Below are positions 60,122-64,000 of a DNA stretch of 64,000 nucleotides, piece after piece (within the stretch, counting starts at the first letter, position 1; the number at the start of each line of letters is the position of its first letter). The DNA comes from Sisyra terminalis (taxonomy: Eukaryota > Arthropoda > Insecta > Neuroptera > Sisyridae), in the NCBI GenBank assembly GCA_958496175.1, contig OY292275.1:33557701-33621700 (forward strand). The letters run 5' to 3'. The translations under genes were made by a program, and so were the position numbers. The notes beneath the pieces are model-generated. The model was not told the origin of the DNA, ran no database searches, and saw nothing but the letters and a program-made list of their open reading frames with translations.

Positions 60122-62836
60122 TTAATATTCATAAAACATAACCATTGCAGCACCAAAAGCAGCATCGCCGCCGGACGTAAATTCTAAAGGCAGTTTATAT
60201 TTTTCTTGTATAATATTTTGTAAAACTTTATTTCGTGATAAACCTGATCCATTACCAACTATACGACCAATATTTGCATCCAGTAAAAGTTGTTTCGGTA
60301 AAATACTAAAATTGAAATAAAAAATCATTATTGATTGTTAACAATTATAATACTATATTAATACTTATGTAAATTTTCGATTAAGCCGACACATAACGCT
60401 CGAAACACTTGACCCAAACCTAAATTGCTTAAATCAATGTTAGTAACACTTGCATTTTGATATGGTTGATTTCTTTCTCCCAAAAGAGTTGGGATGATAT
60501 TCAAAGAAGACGTAGATTTCTCATCAAGAGCTAAGGCAATAAGTTTTTGCCAAACCGTGGCTATAAAAAAGAGTTTTTAGTTTTTATGTTTTTTTTATAA
60601 ATTATTTCTTACATTGAGGAATTGAAAAGCCTAAATCCATGGACCATTGTTGTAGCATTTTAACAAAAGTAGCCAAACAATTTCCACCATTTAAAGAAGC
60701 GCCGACCGCTAAAAATTTGTCTCCAAAGTATGGGACATACTCAACTGATCCAATATCGGAAGATTTGTTATCAACAGAAAATGACTCTGGTTTAAAATTT
60801 TCGGCTATAAAGCCTAATTGAGCCGAAGTAGATATATTTAATACTGCGTCGTTATTATTTTCAATAGTTGCAAAAAATGAACATTGAAAATCCCCTAAAG
60901 CAGCACCTAAAAACATATTCAAACTTTACAGATTTTTATTCTCTAATATTAATATTTATTAAATTTTACCGATAGGAGTTCCAGCAGGAATTCCACACCA
61001 ACTTTCAAACAATTGTCCCGCAATAGCACCATTTGGTATAACTTTTGGCAAGAAATGTACAGGAAAGCCAGCTTCCTTCAGTAAATCAATGTTCCATTCA
61101 TTCTTCGCACAATCAAAATACCCCCAACTTGCAGCATTTTGAGCAGACATTATAGGTTTATCTAAATTGCATAAAATGTTAACTGCGAAATCTTGAATCG
61201 TTCCTACGCTATCGTACTTTTCCAGTTTCGTTGGGCTAAAAATTTAATAACCAATATTGATTGCAATTAAAGATTATTAAGAATTTTAAAAAAAAGTACT
61301 CACTTATTTTTTGCCATCCAAAAAAGTGTTGCACATCCATAGCCGGTAAAAATAGATAAATGAGATTGAGGCTTTGGTAATGAACTTAAAAACTCTGGAG
61401 AACATCTACTGTCTTGCCAAGTGTATAGAGCAGAAACTTTTTCACGAACGATATCAAATCTTATTAAATTTTCATCTCGATATATTCTATCCCAAGATTT
61501 TCCACTTTGCCAAAGCATAACGCCATGCATTTGACCACACACTCCTATACGAACTACCTGTAACCCAAGAAAAAAAATATTATGACGATTCATTAATAAA
61601 TTCTGCTCTTCATTACAATTTTGTTTTCTTAAGTTTTGAATGTATTCATATTAATTTTTTACTAATAGTATGTATAATCATCCTCCATCTTCTTGACTGC
61701 TTATTAATTCCTTCTTTGTTAAGTTTGGTTGGTTTGTATCATAAAGATTTTCGCAAAGAACAGAAAAGGCCAGCAAGAAAAGAATCGGCTGTTCAAGGAA
61801 AGTTAGGAAGGTCTTGCTAAACTGAACTAATAAGCTGATTTTTTTCATGTGGTAATTTATTCTAGATTCCACTTCTTATATTGCCTTGGGTCACAAGAAA
61901 AAAAACGTCACGAGCAGTTTAGCAACATGTTCCGTACTATTTAATCCTGTCGATAGAAAAATTTTCAAATTTGAAGAACACCAATCAACTTCATTTAACG
62001 AAAAACTAATTGTCTATAATTTATTGTTCCAAAGTTATATTTTTATATATTTAGGTATTTACTTCAATTAAGGTGCTTATACATAATAGATGAGAAAAGG
62101 AAATAGCTGAACATACAATTAATATAACTTTTAATAAAATTAAAAAAAACGCTGCCTAACAAAAAAAGAAAATTATTTAGGGTTGGAACTAATGTAATTC
62201 AAATTTTTCTGAATGAACAGTGATGCATTCATTTTTCTTTTTTCGTTTTTGATTCAATATTACAAATTCTCTAGATCTCTTTATTTGTGACCACTTTTAA
62301 CTCAATAAATAATCACAATCAAGGATCTGACATTATGGTAACTATTCCTAATTATGTAATTTAAAAACCTATTCATTCAATTTAGAACTAAAATAAGGCT
62401 ATAAAAACGATATGTTCGAGGTCATTGATAATTACTGTTTTCATAAAATTTTTGTTGTAATTTAAGTACTTAAAAGATATGTATATTCTATGTATTTACA
62501 CATTTTGTAAAAGAATACTTAATAAATATAATGATAATGATTGCTCAACATTTATTCTTTATCATTAAAGAGGTGTTTATGGATAATATAAACACAATTA
62601 AGTATATTCACCTGGCGTAGTAAATCTTTCGGCAGACGGCTGATGCATGCATGTAAAGCCGATAATATCTTTGGCACATCTTGTTTATTACCCTCTGTCC
62701 CTAATTCGCTTGGAACATTAGCTTGCGTATCTTTTTGCTGTTTAGCAATTATTTCCTTCGTATTTCCATCAACAATGCACACTTTTACAGATGTAGTTCC
62801 AATATCAATTCCCAATAACAATTTCTTTTCAGCCAT
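60122..62836 (-). CDS. SHPK: Sedoheptulokinase
   Basis: FGGY-family carbohydrate kinase that phosphorylates sedoheptulose to sedoheptulose-7-phosphate with ATP, feeding the non-oxidative pentose phosphate pathway in the cytosol. Six exons (62612-62836, 61304-61557, 60970-61235, 60613-60906, 60365-60560, 60122-60305) join in frame to 472 residues, against 478 in human. Seen: the N-terminal phosphate-binding LLLGIDIGTTSVKVCIVDG (6-24); RIGVCGQMHGVMLW (78-91), the substrate-side GQMHG loop of the family; YTWQDSRC; GAALGDFQCSFFA (the FGGY hinge-side GD motif); and the second ATP-domain motifs GRIVGNGSGLSRNK and SGGDAAFGAAM near the C terminus. All introns are GT-AG; intron 1 is about 1.05 kb and the others are 50-70 bases. 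It starts about 600 bases from the divergent ALYREF gene, so the two may share a promoter region. Confidence 0.96.
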
Positions 62837-63438
62837 TTTATCTTCTGAAATAATTTATGTATTCAAATTTTATCAATTGTATTGTTAGATTCAGAAACAC
62901 TTATATAATCAATAATAAAAGGAGATTAATATTTACGGTTTGTATGAAATTTTAAAGTGATCTATAAATAGCGAGCGGTTCGTTTTTATACTTGCCTGGT
63001 AGAAACTTGAATTTGAAAAATCCCGCAAAGAAAGCCTACTGATTTTATGAAATTTAAACAATATTTTTAAAATGAAATGTAACGTTTAAAAATAGACAAC
63101 TTGAATAATTTTGAAGAGAAATAATTAAAAAAGAATTAAACTGAACTAAACATAAATAAGAAGTATGAAATAGTGATGTTCTTTACGTTATCACAACAAT
63201 CAATCTCTCAATGGTTTTATTTCTGCATAGAAAATACGCATTGAATAAAATGAAAGAAAGAGATAAAAGTAGCGGCAATATTGATTGCGCATGCGTTGAA
63301 AAAAGGAAGTTCCAGAATACATTGCGGTTGAAATTGAAGCATAGTAGGGGATCGCAACGCTTCACAACGTTTTGGACGCCATTTGATAAAGTTTGTGTCG
63401 AGCATATTTTTTTTAATTTCTTATTAACTATCGTCGCA
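62837..63438. promoter_or_regulatory. Shared divergent upstream region of SHPK and ALYREF
   Basis: About 600 bases between two divergent start codons. The half near ALYREF (63270-63440) is CpG-rich (GATTGCGCATGCG, GGATCGCAACGC), fitting a housekeeping promoter and 5' untranslated leader. No TATA box is convincing. Confidence 0.5.
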
Positions 63439-64000
63439 ATGGTTGATAAAATTGATATGAGTTTGGACGACATCATAAAATCGTCAAAAAAACGAGGAGG
63501 TCCCGGTGCACGCCGTGGCGGCAGAGGCAACCAAAGAGCAGGCGGCCAACGACGTGGTGGATTTAGAGGACAAAATAGAGCCGGCGGTGGAGTTCAGCGC
63601 GGCAGAAATCGAGGAGGAATCCAAAAAAAATATACCCGGGTTAGAAGTCTTTCCATGTTATAAATACATACAAGGATTTTATTATTTAAATAACATCAAT
63701 CATTCTTTACAATGGAAATGGCGTCATTGAAGTTAAACTACGTTTAGTTTGGAGGAATGTGTACATCAAAGTGTTATTTTGATGGAACCATGCTTCTCTC
63801 AATAAACTTATGTGTAGTCACTAAATGTGTGCGTCTATCCATTCCTCTAATTGTCAGCGTCCGTTTGACAAAAGTGTATTATTAATAAATTAACCGAAAT
63901 GTATGTATGTGCAGGGAGATGTAAACAGTGCTTGGAAGCATGATATGTTCGATGGATTTGGTGTTCGCAAAACAGTTTCACCAAGATCTCTCTATTCTGC
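63439..64000 (+). CDS. Ref1: mRNA export adaptor ALYREF/Ref1 (5' part; continues beyond the window)
   Basis: Exon 1 (63439-63639, 67 residues) and the first 86 bases of exon 2 (from 63915) splice in frame. MVDKIDMSLDDIIKSSKK holds the N-terminal UAP56-binding motif (MSLDDIIK). An arginine/glycine-rich region (residues 19-60) binds RNA and NXF1. Exon 2 begins GDVNSAWKHDMFDGFG, the conserved segment just before the RRM in insect Ref1; the RRM lies outside the window. The protein couples spliced mRNA to NXF1 for nuclear export as part of TREX. The donor is CGG|GTTAGA and the acceptor ATGTGCAG|GGAGAT. The frame is open upstream to 63211, but homologs start at MVDK. Reading through the donor gives an early stop, so splicing is required. 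Confidence 0.95.

Noticed and set aside
63211..63438. N-terminal extension of ALYREF from the upstream in-frame ATG
   Set aside because: Homologs begin at MVDKI; the extension resembles untranslated leader and has no conserved features.
63506..63730. Overlapping 74-codon plus-strand frame in ALYREF exon 1
   Set aside because: It is the shifted frame of the Arg/Gly-rich exon and runs into the intron.
1..64000. CRISPR arrays, operons, bacterial or viral genes
   Set aside because: No regularly spaced repeats, no polycistronic layout and no viral domains; all genes are intron-split animal genes.

Overview
This window is AT-rich nuclear DNA from an animal, almost certainly an insect. The genes are split by short GT-AG introns. 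Two of them are paralogous tyrosine decarboxylases of the Tdc1/Tdc2 kind, the enzymes that make tyramine for insect octopamine signalling. The intergenic DNA is full of tRNA-derived SINEs, MITEs and foldback elements. I cannot name the order or species from the sequence alone.

Layout. 1-5 kb: repeats only, including three inverted-repeat elements. 5.0-5.6 kb (-): an unrecognised 186-residue acidic-tailed protein with a likely SUMO-interaction motif. 8.6-11.6 kb (+): Suds3/Sds3, a Sin3-HDAC corepressor subunit, six coding exons. 11.6-12.3 kb (-): a MARCH2/3-type membrane RING-CH ubiquitin ligase whose stop codon lies 87 bases from the Sds3 stop, convergent. 12.9-14.3 kb: nested foldback elements. 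15.5-17.4 kb (-): Tdc1-like gene, three exons. 18.2-22.9 kb: a hAT-type element with 8-bp target duplications, a SINE, a second hAT-like end and a foldback element. 23.7-27.9 kb (-): Tdc2-like gene, ten coding exons, with a TTAA-flanked MITE in its second intron and probable untranslated exons further upstream.

28-58 kb is a gene-poor desert holding SINEs, MITEs, TA microsatellites and degenerate repeats. Within it are a CpG-rich block near 50.1 kb with a good minus-strand splice donor, and another CpG-rich block near 58.2 kb. 58.6-59.1 kb (+): an Alba-domain RNase P/MRP subunit (Rpp25-like). 60.1-62.8 kb (-): sedoheptulokinase (SHPK), six exons. 63.4-64.0 kb (+): the first two exons of the mRNA-export adaptor ALYREF/Ref1, running off the window.

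The two Tdc genes are functionally related: both feed tyramine/octopamine synthesis, and they lie in tandem in the same orientation. The other genes are unrelated housekeeping neighbours (chromatin repression, ubiquitination, tRNA processing, sugar phosphorylation, mRNA export). No prokaryotic, viral or CRISPR content was seen. The most interesting points are the lopsided intron content of the Tdc pair, the substituted proline before the PLP lysine in both copies, the possible distant Tdc2 promoter, and several mobile elements with exact insertion footprints.
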